NCBI GenBank assembly: GCA_021781535.1
Contig: JAJXWO010000019.1
Location: 1-64,000 of the forward strand
Direction of reading: 5' to 3'
DNA: 64,000 bases
From: Deltaproteobacteria bacterium
GTDB lineage: Bacteria; Desulfobacterota; Desulfuromonadia; Geobacterales; Pseudopelobacteraceae
A model generated the notes under the pieces. That model ran no database searches and was not told the origin of the DNA. It worked only from the letters and a program-made list of their open reading frames with translations. The position numbers were made by a program, and so were the translations under genes. This document shows positions 24,723 to 35,120 of the stretch, piece after piece; positions within the stretch are counted from its first letter, which is position 1; each line of letters begins with the position of its first letter.

Positions 24723-26618
24723 ATGAGCTCAAAAATGAATTTCCGCAACTCTCTTCAATGGGTTCTGATACTTCTTGCAACGACAGTGCTTTCAGGTGCT
24801 CTGGCCGCGTATTTTGTTTTTAGGGAGATTGGAGACAGGGTAACAATCCTTGTCGAATCCATAACCGGTATGAAGTGCCTCATAGCAGCAGTTCATCCGT
24901 GCTTCCCCTGCGGCATTAAAGCATCCGATGTCACAATTTACTCACTGTCAGGGCAACCCCTTCTCCAGGCAAAGGAGATAAGCTCACAGGTCGATCTGCT
25001 GCGCTTTCTGTTGAAAAGCAGAAAACAAAGCGAGCTTTTCGACTCCCTGAAAGGTGATCAGATAAAGCTGACCCTTACCCGGAATGAAAACGGAGAGTGG
25101 GATATCCCCCGATTTTTTACTTCGCAGAGAAGCCTCAGCTCCGCAGAAGAGGGGAAAGCTTCCCGGCGCCATATTTCACTCACAAACCTTACTATCTCGA
25201 TAAAAACCGGAAAAGGAGAGTCAACGCATTTCTATAAAGGCATGGAAGCGGATTTCAATAGTGAAAGGGATTCTGTAATCTGTAAGCTGTCAGGCACCAA
25301 TGAATCAGCTCAGATGTCTTTCAAAAACGGAGCCGATAAACAATATAAAATGTACGCGGAAAACTTCTCAATGGCACTTTTTGCGCCAGCATCTGCATCT
25401 CTTCTCCCTCTCAACAACCTGATCTTGAACGGAAAGATAAAGGTGACCTCGGATGATAATAAAAAGTTTGTCATCGAAGGAAGCGGCAGGGTATTAATCT
25501 CAAAGTTCCACAACGCAATACTTTCTTCAAAAACAATAGACAGCATACTCCTGCCATTTGACTTGCACGCCAATCTTGATAGCTCCGGGATTGAAAATCT
25601 GAGTGGAAAAATTGGCATCTCAGGCGAAACTGTAATTATCAAGGGGAATATAGAGGGATGGGAAAAACCGGTAATAGACATGACGATCAATTTCTTTGAT
25701 TTTTCATATGACAGGGCGATCTCTGCATTACCTACCTCGCTTCATCCAAGCCTGCCCGATATCAGGCTGTCAGGCAGTATGACAGGGATGTTCAGTATGC
25801 ATCTGGATACAGGCGACCCGGACAGCCTGGATTACAGATTCTCCGGCCATATCGACCCGTTGAAGATTCTGAACCTGGGACAGGAGATTAACATTGATGA
25901 CCTCAAGTACCCTTTTCGCCACAATGTGAGGACGGAAGCAGGAAAAGGCATCTCAATAATGCTCAGCCCGGACAATCCGGATTTTATACCTTACAGACAC
26001 ATCCCCAGATCTCTTGTCAATGCAGTAATGTCGACAGAGGATGAGAGTTTTTTTTCACACAGAGGGTTCAGCGAGAAACATATCAAGGGCTCGCTGATAG
26101 AAAACATGAAGGCCGGTAAGGTGGTACGCGGGGCCAGCACCATCTCGATGCAACTGGCAAAGAATCTTTACCTGTCGGCTGAAAGGACCTTAAGCCGGAA
26201 ACTGGAGGAGGCGCTTATCACCGTAGCACTCGAGCAGCATCTTAACAAGAAACGGATAATGGAAATATACCTGAACATTATTGAATGGGGGGACGGCATC
26301 TACGGCATAGGCCCTGCGGTGCAATACTACTTTGGCAAGAGGCCGGAAGAACTGAAACCGGTGGAATCAGCGTTCCTCGCATCCATAATAGCCCGTCCCA
26401 GAAACTGGCGCCCTGACCCTCTTTCAAAGATAGGGCAGGGTTGGTGGGAATACCTGCAGGTCATTCTTTGCAAGATGTATGAAAGGGGTGCGGCTGAAGT
26501 TGAAGACCTGCTTGAGGCGGGTGTCTCTGAATCGAGGATTGGCACACTAAGGCAGAAAAGGCACCGCGTAAGAGTCCACGAAGAGTCTGCCGGGACAGAT
26601 CTTAAAAATAAAATTTAA
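24723..26618 (+). CDS. GT51 transglycosylase with large N-terminal extension
   Basis: A 631-residue membrane protein. Residues about 13-35 form a membrane anchor. About 380 residues of beta-rich, AsmA/DUF748-like sequence follow, then a peptidoglycan glycosyltransferase domain: STEDESFFSHRGFSEKHIKGSLIENM (catalytic Glu near residue 439), RGASTISMQLAKNLYL, KKRIMEIYLNIIEWGDGIYGIGPAVQYYFGK and ESAFLASIIARPRNWRP. No transpeptidase domain follows, so it polymerises but does not cross-link glycan strands. ATG 24723 is chosen because upstream codons give a non-helical leader; ATG 24735 is also possible. Confidence 0.85.
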   Translation: MSSKMNFRNSLQWVLILLATTVLSGALAAYFVFREIGDRVTILVESITGMKCLIAAVHPCFPCGIKASDVTIYSLSGQPLLQAKEISSQVDLLRFLLKSRKQSELFDSLKGDQIKLTLTRNENGEWDIPRFFTSQRSLSSAEEGKASRRHISLTNLTISIKTGKGESTHFYKGMEADFNSERDSVICKLSGTNESAQMSFKNGADKQYKMYAENFSMALFAPASASLLPLNNLILNGKIKVTSDDNKKFVIEGSGRVLISKFHNAILSSKTIDSILLPFDLHANLDSSGIENLSGKIGISGETVIIKGNIEGWEKPVIDMTINFFDFSYDRAISALPTSLHPSLPDIRLSGSMTGMFSMHLDTGDPDSLDYRFSGHIDPLKILNLGQEINIDDLKYPFRHNVRTEAGKGISIMLSPDNPDFIPYRHIPRSLVNAVMSTEDESFFSHRGFSEKHIKGSLIENMKAGKVVRGASTISMQLAKNLYLSAERTLSRKLEEALITVALEQHLNKKRIMEIYLNIIEWGDGIYGIGPAVQYYFGKRPEELKPVESAFLASIIARPRNWRPDPLSKIGQGWWEYLQVILCKMYERGAAEVEDLLEAGVSESRIGTLRQKRHRVRVHEESAGTDLKNKI

Positions 26619-26751
26619 GGAGAAAAGTACTTTTGCAAGACGTGATAATCATCTAAAAGACCCACCCTGAATACCCGGCTATAAGTGTGGATCCGAGGCG
26701 AGGGCATGGAGATGTGCCCTCGCATACTGTTCCGGCCGACGATAAACTTTA

Positions 26752-27675
26752 TTATTCACTGCCCGGATGTAAAAACAGATTGGGACCACTTCGGGACTTG
26801 CCATCCTTATCCATCAGCATGTCCAGTGTCAGGGTGGCCAGATCGTCAGCCATTGCCTCCATCTGACAATCTTTTTCCAGGTACATCAGCTTAAGGTAGC
26901 TGTTGCAGTCATCGCAGCTTTCAGCCTTAACCGCGCCGTTCGAGCCTTCCAGAATAAAGTGGTCGATGCCGTGGGTGGATTCGCACCTGCTGCACTTGAT
27001 CCGCACCATGTGCCATTGTGTGGCGCAGAGGGAGCAGCAGAGGTAACGCAGTCCCATCTCGGTTCCGCTACTGTGCACGATACCGGCAACCGGCTGTGAA
27101 CCGCACACCGGGCATAAACCACCATGTTCCAGACGCCCGAATGGCTGTTCTGTCAACGCTGACGCCATCTGTACCCAATAAACCTGCAAGGCTGCAGCGA
27201 TGAACGGCAGTTCCTGTGGGGATATAGTACCCAGAGATCCTGCCAGAATACTGTCTGCACTCTTTTCCAATCCAATTTCACTCGCCTGCAACAAATTATC
27301 AATAGTTGCATATGCAGGTGGCGGAAGAACGGTATCTCCCATCTGCTGCAGAATCATTGTCAGTCCTTCACGCCACATGGGATCTCGGGTCCATGACCGG
27401 GCAGCCAGTAGCGGCATGCTATGTTCTCGGCACAGAGCCTGTTCTTTAGAATCAGGCAATGGCGGCGTGGGGAATGCATTTAAAGCCTTTTGCTGGGCTT
27501 TGGCAAGCAGCGCCAGAAAGGCCAGATACTCTCCCAAGTGATGGCCAGGGAAAAGGTGCCGGAACCGTTCAGCGCGACGGCTAAACAGATCCCGGTCGGG
27601 GAGGAACAGAAAACGGATCTCCCCAACCGGGTCTTCAATCTGCCCCGGTTCCAGGATGCGGGTTTCGGTATTCAT
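26752..27675 (-). CDS. fdhE: Formate dehydrogenase accessory protein FdhE
   Basis: A 307-residue rubredoxin-like cytoplasmic protein needed for maturation of respiratory formate dehydrogenase. Four CxxC pairs lie in the C-terminal half (CPVCGSQP, CCSLCATQW, CSRCES, CDDCNS), the FdhE hallmark for iron or zinc. The start overlaps the fdnI stop by 4 bases, placing it as the last gene of the fdnGHI operon. The N-terminal half (LFSRRAERFRHLFPGHHLGEYLAFL) is the typical helical part. Confidence 0.93.
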   Translation of the reverse strand: MNTETRILEPGQIEDPVGEIRFLFLPDRDLFSRRAERFRHLFPGHHLGEYLAFLALLAKAQQKALNAFPTPPLPDSKEQALCREHSMPLLAARSWTRDPMWREGLTMILQQMGDTVLPPPAYATIDNLLQASEIGLEKSADSILAGSLGTISPQELPFIAAALQVYWVQMASALTEQPFGRLEHGGLCPVCGSQPVAGIVHSSGTEMGLRYLCCSLCATQWHMVRIKCSRCESTHGIDHFILEGSNGAVKAESCDDCNSYLKLMYLEKDCQMEAMADDLATLTLDMLMDKDGKSRSGPNLFLHPGSE

Positions 27676-28304
27676 TTGTCTCCTCCGGTCATCTCCCGGT
27701 ACCAGGCCGGGTGATGTTGCTTTGCCCAGGCTCGCCTTACCCGGCCATACAGCATGGCGCCGATACTCTCCTTGGTCCAGATGGCTATGTAAATATGCCC
27801 CATGATCAGGGCGATCATTATTACTCCTGCTACCGAGTGCACGACAGCGGCTAAGCGGACCACGACAACCGGAAACATGAACGAAAAATAGGCACGCCAG
27901 ATAACGATACCGGACAAAATGAGCAGCACCATGCAGGTCACCAGCGACCAGAACATCAGTTTCTGGCCGCCGTTCAGTTTGCCTGCTTCCGGCAAATTAC
28001 GTTCGTCGCCGTTCACTATCTCGCGGGCGTGACGCAGCCATTCCCTGTCAGCCGGCGTCATGACGCTCAGCTTACGGAAGCGGAAAAACATGCCGCCGAA
28101 CAGAAAGATCATCACCACCCCGAAAAAGGGATGGAGGATGCGTGCCCACACGCCGCCGCCGAACAAATAGCTCAGAGGGTAGTAAAGGGGCTGAAAATAC
28201 ACCAACCCTGACAGGACGAGTAGAAAAAAGGTGAGGGCAACCAGCCAGTGGTTGACCCGTTCTGGAGCGGTAAACCGGGGCAATGTACTGGAGTCATTTT
28301 TCAT
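27672..28304 (-). CDS. fdnI: Formate dehydrogenase N-type gamma subunit, cytochrome b
   Basis: A 210-residue inner-membrane cytochrome b with four helices. Histidines suited to heme ligation lie in [32 protein letters not shown] and MGHIYIAIW. FdnI takes electrons from FdnH and passes them to quinone. The start overlaps fdnH by 11 bases and the end overlaps fdhE by 4. Length matches E. coli FdnI (217). Confidence 0.93.
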   Translation of the reverse strand: MKNDSSTLPRFTAPERVNHWLVALTFFLLVLSGLVYFQPLYYPLSYLFGGGVWARILHPFFGVVMIFLFGGMFFRFRKLSVMTPADREWLRHAREIVNGDERNLPEAGKLNGGQKLMFWSLVTCMVLLILSGIVIWRAYFSFMFPVVVVRLAAVVHSVAGVIMIALIMGHIYIAIWTKESIGAMLYGRVRRAWAKQHHPAWYREMTGGDK

Positions 28305-29175
28305 CTTTAAACTCCTTCTCGATCTCTTCCGAGACCTCGTTGGGACCCTTGGTTACGTAGTGAATAAAGGCGCCGACGCCGACTGCGGCCAGGGCAAGGG
28401 ATGCCACCGGTTTGGCCGCACCTTTCCAGAGTTCGACCAGCGGCCCGATGGAAGGATCCTTGGGGAGACCGGAGTACAGTTCAGGTTTGTCGGCATGTTG
28501 AAGCACATAGATCACATGCGTGCCGCCGACACCGCGCGGGTCATAAATTCCCGCCTTGGCAAACCCTCGGCTCTTCAGGTCGGCAACCCGTCCCTCGGCG
28601 TGATGAAGCATATCTGCCTTGGTGCCGAACACGATGGCACCGGTGGGGCAGGTCTTGGCACAGGCCGGCTCCAGTCCAACGGCGACCCGATCGGAACAGA
28701 GGGTGCATTTGTAGACCTTGCTGTCTTTTTTCGACAAGCGGGGAATATTGAACGGACAGCCGGTGATGCAGTAGCCGCAGCCGATGCAGTTCTCCTCGTG
28801 AAAATCCACGATGCCGTTAGAGTACTGCACAACGGCTCCCGGCGCCGGGCAGGCTTTGAGACAGCCCGGCTCGGTGCAGTGCATGCAGCCGTCCTTGCGG
28901 ATCAGCCATTCCAGACCCCGGTCTGTTTCCACTTCGGAATAGCGCATCACCGTCCAGGAGTTTTCAGTCAGGTCCATCGGGTTGTCGAGAACACCGTGGT
29001 TGATACCGATGACGTCACGGGTGTCATTCCATTCCATACACGCCGCCTGACACGCCTTGCAACCGATGCATTTGGAGATGTCGATCAGCTTGGCCACCTC
29101 CGGGGTTTGGCGCTGGCTCGGCAAGGGTGTAGTGGTGGCGGAACGGCGGGTGATGTCGAGGGATTGCAGTGCCAT
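28294..29175 (-). CDS. fdnH: Formate dehydrogenase N-type beta subunit, four [4Fe-4S]
   Basis: A 293-residue iron-sulfur protein. Four Cys clusters are visible: [35 protein letters not shown] and CTLCSDR with CAKTC. A single C-terminal membrane helix ([16 protein letters not shown]) anchors it and bridges to FdnI, as in E. coli FdnH. AGGAGG lies before the ATG, 10 bases after the fdnG stop. It wires electrons from the selenomolybdo- or selenotungsto-catalytic subunit to the membrane. Confidence 0.95.
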   Translation of the reverse strand: MALQSLDITRRSATTTPLPSQRQTPEVAKLIDISKCIGCKACQAACMEWNDTRDVIGINHGVLDNPMDLTENSWTVMRYSEVETDRGLEWLIRKDGCMHCTEPGCLKACPAPGAVVQYSNGIVDFHEENCIGCGYCITGCPFNIPRLSKKDSKVYKCTLCSDRVAVGLEPACAKTCPTGAIVFGTKADMLHHAEGRVADLKSRGFAKAGIYDPRGVGGTHVIYVLQHADKPELYSGLPKDPSIGPLVELWKGAAKPVASLALAAVGVGAFIHYVTKGPNEVSEEIEKEFKDEK

Positions 29176-29185
29176 GATCCACCTC

Positions 29186-32100
29186 CTATGCTTTCTCGAT
29201 GTTGACGAGGAACGACTTGAACTCCGGTGTCTGGGTGTTCGCGTCTCCCACGAAGGGGGTCAGAATATTGGCCAGGTAGCCGCTTCTGGCAACGCCTTTG
29301 AAGCCCCAGTGAATCGGGATGCCAACGTGGTGGACGGTCCTGCCGTTGACCTGGAGCGGCTTGATGCGTTTGGTCACTACCGCCACCGCCTTGATGAAGC
29401 CCCGACTGGACCAGACCTTGACTCGGTCGCCGACCTTGATCCCCTTTTCTCTGGCCAGTTCCTCGCTGATTTCCACGAACTGCTCCGGCTGCAGGATGGA
29501 CGATATCATGGTGTGCTTGGTCCAGAAGTGAAAGTGTTCGGTGAGGCGGTAGGTAGTGGCAGCGTACGGGTACTTCTTGCTCGTACCGAAGGACTCCAGG
29601 TCGTCTTTGAATACTCGCGCCGCCGGATTACTGATGACTTTCGGGTGCAGCGGGTTGGTGTCAATGGGGGTCTCAAACGGCTCATAGTGCTCGGGAAATG
29701 GCCCTTCCGCCATCTTGTCCAGGGCGAACAGCCGTCCCACCCCTTCCGGCAGCATGATAAAGGGATTCATGCCGTCGCCGGGGGCGGAATCCGGCTTGAA
29801 GTCGGGGATGTCGGCGCCGCTCCACTTACTGCCGTCCCAGCCAATCAGTGTGCGCTTCGGGTCCCACGGTTTGCCTGCCGGGTCGCAGGAGGCGCGGTTG
29901 TACAGGATGCGCCGGTTAGCCGGCCAGGCAAAGGCCCAGTTGAGGGTGTTGCCCAGGCCCGAAGGATCGGAGTTGTCACGCCTGGCCATCATGTTCCCCT
30001 TCTCCGTCCAAGCCCCCGAATAGAGCCAGCAGCCGCATGCGGTGGAACCGTCGTCCCTGAGCTGGGCGAAACTGTCCAGTTGCTGCCCTTTCTTCAACAC
30101 GACCTTGGTTGGGTCCTTCGGATCGGTGAGATCAGTCTGGGCCGTGCCGTTGTACTCCATCGCCAGCTCTTCAGGAGAGGGCGAGTCGGTGATCCTGTAG
30201 CCCCAGGTAAGGTTGAGGATCGGATCGGGGAACGCGCCCCCTTCCTTCTGATACATGTCCCGTAACGCAAGAAAAATACCAGCCATGATGTCGGCGTCGG
30301 GCTTGGCGTCTCCCGGCGGTGGGGCGCCCTTGTAGTGCCATTGCAGCCAGCGCCCGGAGTTGGTGAGCGAGCCGTTTTCCTCGGCGAAGCAGGTGGAGGG
30401 GAGCCGGATGACTTCGGTCTGGATTTTGGCCGGGTCCACGTCGTTGTATTCACCGTGGTTCTCCCAGAAGCAGGAAGTTTCCGTGGCCAGGGGATCAATC
30501 ACCACCATGTACTTCAGCGTGGACATGGCTCCGATCAGCTTGGCCTTGTTGGGGATCGAAGCCAGGGGGTTAAAGCCCTGACAGAAGTAGCCGTTCAATT
30601 TGCCTTGGTGCATCAGTTCGAATACCTGGAGCACATCGTAGACCTTGTCCATCTTGGGCAGCCAGTCGAAACACCAGTTGTTGTCCCCGGTGGCAACGGC
30701 GCCGAACCAGCTTTTCATCAGACTGACGTGAAATTTACCGTAATTTTGCCAATAGGACATCTGGCCGGGGCGTAACGGCTTGAGGGACCGCTTGGCGATA
30801 TAGGCCCGATAGTCGGTTTCCTTTTCGCCCGGCAGGGTAAGGTAGCCCGGCAGGAGATCGGACAAGAGGCCCAGGTCGGTGAGACCCTGGATGTTGGAGT
30901 GTCCCCGCAAGGCGTTCACCCCGCCTCCCGCCATGCCCACGTTGCCCAGCAGGAGCTGCACCATGGCAGCGGTACGAATCATCTGCGATCCAACGGAGTG
31001 TTGGGTCCACCCCAGGGCGTACAAGAAAGTCAGGGTACGATTGGGCACCGAGGTGGTGGCAATGATCTCGCACACCTTGAGGAAGGCATCTTTGGGCGTG
31101 CCGCAGATAGTGCTCACCATGTCCGGCGTGTAGCGGGAATAGTGCTGTTTGAGCAGTTGCAGGACGCAGCGGGGGTGCTGCAGGGTTTCGTCCACCATGG
31201 CAAAACCGTCCGGCCCAATCTCATAGGCCCACGTGCTTTTGTCATACTTGTGCGCCGCTTCATCGTAGCCCGAGAACAAGCCGTCATCAAATGTGTAACC
31301 TTCGGCTACAATGAAGGAAGCGTTCGTGTAAGCCTTGACGTATTCGTGCTGGATCTTGTCGTGTGAGAGCAGGTAGTTGATAACTCCGCCCAGAAAGGCG
31401 ATATCCGTGCCGGTGCGCAGGGGCGTATAGAAGTCCGCCACTGCTGCTGAGCGGGTGAAGCGTGGGTCTATGACAATAAGCTTGGCGTTGTTGTGGGCCT
31501 TGGCCTCGGTTACCCATTTAAAGCCGCAGGGATGGGCCTCGGCGGCGTTGCCGCCCATGACAATGATAACGTTGGCATTCTTGATGTCCACCCAGTGGTT
31601 GGTCATCGCGCCGCGTCCGAATGTGGGGGCCAAACTGGCCACCGTTGGTCCGTGTCAAACACGCGCCTGATTGTCAAACGCGAGGATACCCAAGTTGCGG
31701 ATGATTTTCTGGGTGATATATCCGGATTCGTTGCTGGAGGCGGAGGCCGCCAGGAAACCGGTGGTCAGCCAGCGGTTGACCGTTACCCCGGTTTCATTTG
31801 TGGCAACGAAGTTCTTGTCCCGGTCGTCTTTCATCAGTCGGGCCACCCGCGTGAATGCCTCATCCCAGGAGATGCGTTTCCATTCGCTGGAGCCTGGAGC
31901 TCGGTATTCCGGGTACTTGAGGCGGTTTGGACTATGGATGAAGTCCACCAACCCTGCGCCTTTCGGGCAGAGGGTGCCGCGGTTAACCGGATGGTCCGGG
32001 TCCCCCTCAATGTGAAAGATCGAGGACACGGCATTTTTAGCCGTGTCCCCCAGGCTGTGCATAATCAGGCCGCAACTCACCGAGCAGTACGGGCAGGTAT

Positions 32101-32242
32101 TGCGAGTCTCGCTGCTGCGGGTTAACTTGAATTCACGCACCTCAGCCAGCGCATCGCCAGGTGAAAAACCCAGCATGGCAACACTGGAACTCCCCAGTCC
32201 ACCTGCACAAACCTTGAAGAACTGTCTTCGTGTAACGCGCAT
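29186..32242 (-). CDS. fdnG: Selenocysteine formate dehydrogenase alpha subunit FdnG
   Basis: A 1018-residue molybdo/tungstopterin catalytic subunit, read through an in-frame UGA (31657-31655) as selenocysteine 196, the same residue number as E. coli FdnG. The context [21 protein letters not shown] matches that enzyme. Residues 4-11 TRRQFFKV form a Tat twin-arginine signal, cut after DALA, so the subunit is periplasmic. [12 protein letters not shown] starts the [4Fe-4S] site near residue 50. Without recoding the frame would split into 195 and 818 residues, both fully FdnG-like. A hairpin follows the UGA. The gene heads fdnGHI-fdhE and has a sigma54-type promoter. Confidence 0.95.
31606..31657 (-). 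promoter_or_regulatory. Selenocysteine UGA codon and bacterial SECIS hairpin
   Basis: The recoded UGA is at 31657-31655. Bases 31642-31623 on the minus strand fold as GTG-GCCA, loop GTT, TGGC-CCC-CAC, a stem with a bulge starting 12 bases after the UGA. Position and a GU in the apical loop fit a SelB-binding SECIS element. The fold was drawn by eye. Confidence 0.7.
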
Positions 32243-32276
32243 TTTGCTGCCTCCTTGGGTGGGATTAATTTATATT

Positions 32277-32292
32277 AGCAGAATGCATGCCA
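32277..32292 (-). promoter_or_regulatory. Sigma54 promoter of the fdnGHI-fdhE operon
   Basis: Read on the minus strand TGGCATGCATTCTGCT matches TGGCACG-N4-TTGCW except at two bases, with GG and GC exactly 10 apart. It lies 35-50 bases before the fdnG ATG, leaving a short leader with AAGGAGG. No activator site is identified. Confidence 0.6.
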
Positions 32293-32679
32293 TCCGACTT
32301 ATATAGCCGCATCTTTGGCATATTCAATGCGTTATGCCACTGATATCCGGTTGCTAAACAGGTGAAGAAAGAAATAATTGTTGCAGGGAGAGGTGGTCGT
32401 TCAGTCATGAACTATATGTTTTGTACGTGAAATGGGTTTTCTGCAACGTGGATTGCACGCTGCAACAAATATTGCAGCTCCGGTTCTACTGCCTTTGACG
32501 AAACGATTGGTCGAGCAGCTCATCGCACGTATCGAATAGCAGAGCACGCCAATTAACGGGGCAGGAATGAAGGGGCTGGCAGAAAATCTACCACGTCATT
32601 GTTGTAATTCGGCTGTATTTTGTCGCGAAAAAATAACTGACCGTGATTAAATCGGATAGGAAGGTACGTTTGATTCCGG
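32293..32679. other. Intergenic region between fdnG and purN
   Basis: About 390 bases upstream of fdnG and downstream of purN. No gene is visible. It should carry the binding site of a sigma54 activator, but I recognise none; several short ATGCC/GGCAT inverted pairs occur near 32286-32332. Confidence 0.4.
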
Positions 32680-33300
32680 TTATGCTGAAATTCTGACTTT
32701 ACGGCCGACTACGTGGATTTTTCCTTCTACAAACAGTTTGATTGCTGCCGCAAATGTTTGATGCTCAGCCTTTTGAATACGGGCCGAGAGGGTTTCTTCT
32801 GTATCATCCTGATCAACAGGGACGACCGATTGCAGAATTATTGGTCCGGTGTCCGTGCCGCAGTCGACAAAGTGTACGGTGCAGCCAGAGTAGCGAACCC
32901 CGTAGTCAAGAGCCTGCTGCTGGGCATGGAGACCCTGGAAGGATGGAAGCAGGGCAGGGTGGATGTTCATGATTGCATGCGGAAAAGCGCTGATCATAAC
33001 CTCTGTCAGGATTCTCATAAAACCGGCCAGAATTACCAAGTTTACCTCGTAACCGCGCAGAATCTGAACAGTGGCAGTATCATACGCTTGTCGCTCGGGG
33101 AAAGCGGTATTTTCATGGACCACAACCGGTATCCCATGTTTTGAAGCACGGGTAAGAGCATAGGCATCTGCTTTATTGCTTATGACGCAGACGATCCTGG
33201 CGTTGAGCTCTCCCGACTCTATCCGGTCAATAATGGCCTGAAGATTAGTGCCGCTCCCTGAAACCAGGACAGCTAATCGGCAGGGCGCATTTTCAGTCAT
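32680..33300 (-). CDS. purN: Phosphoribosylglycinamide formyltransferase PurN
   Basis: A 206-residue 10-formyl-THF dependent GAR transformylase of purine synthesis. LAVLVSGSGTNLQAIID is the N-terminal phosphate loop, IMNIHPALLPSFQGLHAQ holds the catalytic Asn and His, and SGCTVHFVDCGTDTGPII holds the catalytic Asp. Length fits the family. It begins 2 bases after the purM stop, so purM and purN share a transcript, the order used in many bacteria. Confidence 0.96.
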   Translation of the reverse strand: MTENAPCRLAVLVSGSGTNLQAIIDRIESGELNARIVCVISNKADAYALTRASKHGIPVVVHENTAFPERQAYDTATVQILRGYEVNLVILAGFMRILTEVMISAFPHAIMNIHPALLPSFQGLHAQQQALDYGVRYSGCTVHFVDCGTDTGPIILQSVVPVDQDDTEETLSARIQKAEHQTFAAAIKLFVEGKIHVVGRKVRISA

Positions 33301-33302
33301 CG

Positions 33303-34355
33303 TTACTCTCCCACCAGTTCGACTCGTTCATCACCGGTGCCACAAGCAGCAATGTCACCAATTATCCACGCCGATTCCCCCAGACCCTTTAAGCGATCAA
33401 TAATCTCTTCAGCCTGGAATTCCGCCACCGCAAGCACCATTCCGATTCCCATGTTAAAGGTGCGGTACATTTCATCACGTGCAACGTTGCCTGCTTTCTG
33501 TAACGCAGTAAACAGGTTTGACCGCTCCCACCTGTTTGTATAAATGTGGGCCTGACACCCTTTCGGGAGTACCCGGGGAACATTCTCAAGCAGTCCACCG
33601 CCGGTGATATGTGCGATACCATTAATGGAAAAGTCTTTCAGCAGGTTTAAAATTGAGCGGACATAGATCCTGGTGGGCGCTAACAGTTCATCGGCCACAG
33701 AGGAGTCAGAACCGGGAAATTTGTCATGTATGGAAAGACCCAATCGATCAAATATCAGTGTTCGTGCCAGAGAGAAGCCGTTACTGTGTAATCCGCTGGA
33801 TGCAATTCCTATCAGGACGTTGCCGACAGATATGCTCGCTCCATCGATAATATTTTCACGGTCAACAACCCCAACGGTGAAACCAGCAACATCGTATTCG
33901 CCATCAGCATAAAAACCGGGCATTTCAGCAGTTTCCCCACCTATGAGCGCACAGCCGGCCTGTTTGCAGCCTTCGGCAATCCCTTTTACAATCTCTGCGC
34001 CCTTTTCCGGCAGCAACTTTCCGGTAGCAAGGTAGTCGAGAAAAAAGAGCGGTTCGGCCCCCTGGACAATTATATCGTTTACGCACATTGCGACCAGATC
34101 TATACCAACCGTGTCGTGGCGGTCTGCCAGAAAAGCAATCTTGAGTTTCGTGCCGACACCGTCAGTTCCGGAAACCAGGACCGGATTTTTGTATTTTGAC
34201 GTGTTCAAAGCAAACAAACCACCAAACCCACCAATATCTGCCAGTACTTCCGGTCGTGATGTCGCTTTTACTAATGGTTTGATCAGGTTGACAAAATGGT
34301 TTCCGGCCGCAATATCAACCCCGGAATCTTTATAGGTTGCAGGTTTTTCATTCAT
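33303..34355 (-). CDS. purM: Phosphoribosylformylglycinamidine cyclo-ligase PurM
   Basis: A 350-residue AIR synthetase, fifth step of purine synthesis, ATP-dependent. Recognisable are YKDSGVDIAAGNHFV at the start, VSGTDGVGTKLKIAFL, CVNDIIVQGAEPLFFLDY, ALIGGETAEMPGFY and ITGGGLLENVPRVLP. AGGAGAGA lies upstream of the ATG. First gene of purMN, divergent from the lytic transglycosylase gene. Confidence 0.96.
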   Translation of the reverse strand: MNEKPATYKDSGVDIAAGNHFVNLIKPLVKATSRPEVLADIGGFGGLFALNTSKYKNPVLVSGTDGVGTKLKIAFLADRHDTVGIDLVAMCVNDIIVQGAEPLFFLDYLATGKLLPEKGAEIVKGIAEGCKQAGCALIGGETAEMPGFYADGEYDVAGFTVGVVDRENIIDGASISVGNVLIGIASSGLHSNGFSLARTLIFDRLGLSIHDKFPGSDSSVADELLAPTRIYVRSILNLLKDFSINGIAHITGGGLLENVPRVLPKGCQAHIYTNRWERSNLFTALQKAGNVARDEMYRTFNMGIGMVLAVAEFQAEEIIDRLKGLGESAWIIGDIAACGTGDERVELVGE

Positions 34356-34487
34356 AGTAATATCTCTCCTTGGACAAAGAATCTTTGTAGATCATGGTCT
34401 CTGAAAAGTCAATTTCAAACTGATATCAAATATACATTAAGCAGAATATCACTTGACAAATTCGCAGCTTCTGGGATTATGGGTGCG

Positions 34488-35120
34488 ATGTTATCGAGAC
34501 CGAAGTCATATGTTAGCTGTACGATTCTTTGCCTTAGTGCGGCTCTCGTCTTTACGCTACTAACGTTGCGCTATGCTAACGCTGATATCTACCGGTATGT
34601 TGATGAGAATGATATCGTCCATTTCACTGATGCGCCAACTGATAAACGCTTCAAAGTATTCTTGCGTGACCTCAAAAAAGATAGACAGTTGCGAACAAAA
34701 CTTAAATATGCTGCTTCGGTCAATCCTGCTGAATTTGAACAACTTATAAATACCTGTTCGGCTAAATACGGTGTTAATCCGTGTTTGGTAAAGGCCGTGA
34801 TTCATGCCGAATCCGGCTACAATCCGAATGCCGTTTCCAGTAAAGGTGCAAGCGGTCTGATGCAGTTAATGCCAGCCACGGCCAGATCGCTGAAAGTCGC
34901 TGATCGTTTCAATCCAAAAGATAATGTCGAAGGCGGGGTGAAATACCTCCGTTTTCTCCTGGATACTTTTCGGGGTGATGTGTCGCTGGCTGTGGCAGCT
35001 TACAATGCCGGGCTCAATAAAGTTGCTAAATATGGCGGGATTCCCCCCTACAATGAAACACGAACCTATGTCGATCGGGTTCTTTCCTACATGAAGTCCT
35101 ATCAGGAAAGTGGTACATGA
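34488..35120 (+). CDS. Lytic transglycosylase with DUF4124 and SLT domains
   Basis: A 210-residue exported muramidase-like enzyme. A signal peptide (about residues 1-37) is followed by a DUF4124 segment (ADIYRYVDENDIVHFTDAPTDKR) and a C-terminal SLT domain: VIHAESGYNPNAVSSKGASGLMQLMPATARSL carries the catalytic Glu, AYNAGLNKV the second family motif. Start is uncertain: ATG 34479 is also in frame, and neither has a good ribosome site. TTGACA at 34453 could be part of its promoter. It overlaps pgsA by 4 bases (ATGA). Confidence 0.88.
   Translation: MLSRPKSYVSCTILCLSAALVFTLLTLRYANADIYRYVDENDIVHFTDAPTDKRFKVFLRDLKKDRQLRTKLKYAASVNPAEFEQLINTCSAKYGVNPCLVKAVIHAESGYNPNAVSSKGASGLMQLMPATARSLKVADRFNPKDNVEGGVKYLRFLLDTFRGDVSLAVAAYNAGLNKVAKYGGIPPYNETRTYVDRVLSYMKSYQESGT

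Noticed and set aside
28231-29205. 324-codon open frame on the plus strand
   Set aside because: It lies fully antisense to fdnH, whose Cys clusters prove the other strand; GC-rich third positions create long mirror frames.
29057-30265. 402-codon open frame on the plus strand
   Set aside because: Antisense to fdnG and fdnH, no ribosome site, no domain; a by-product of codon bias.
31655-31657. Possible nonsense mutation in fdnG
   Set aside because: The TGA sits at the known selenocysteine position with conserved context and a hairpin, so it is recoding, not a broken gene.
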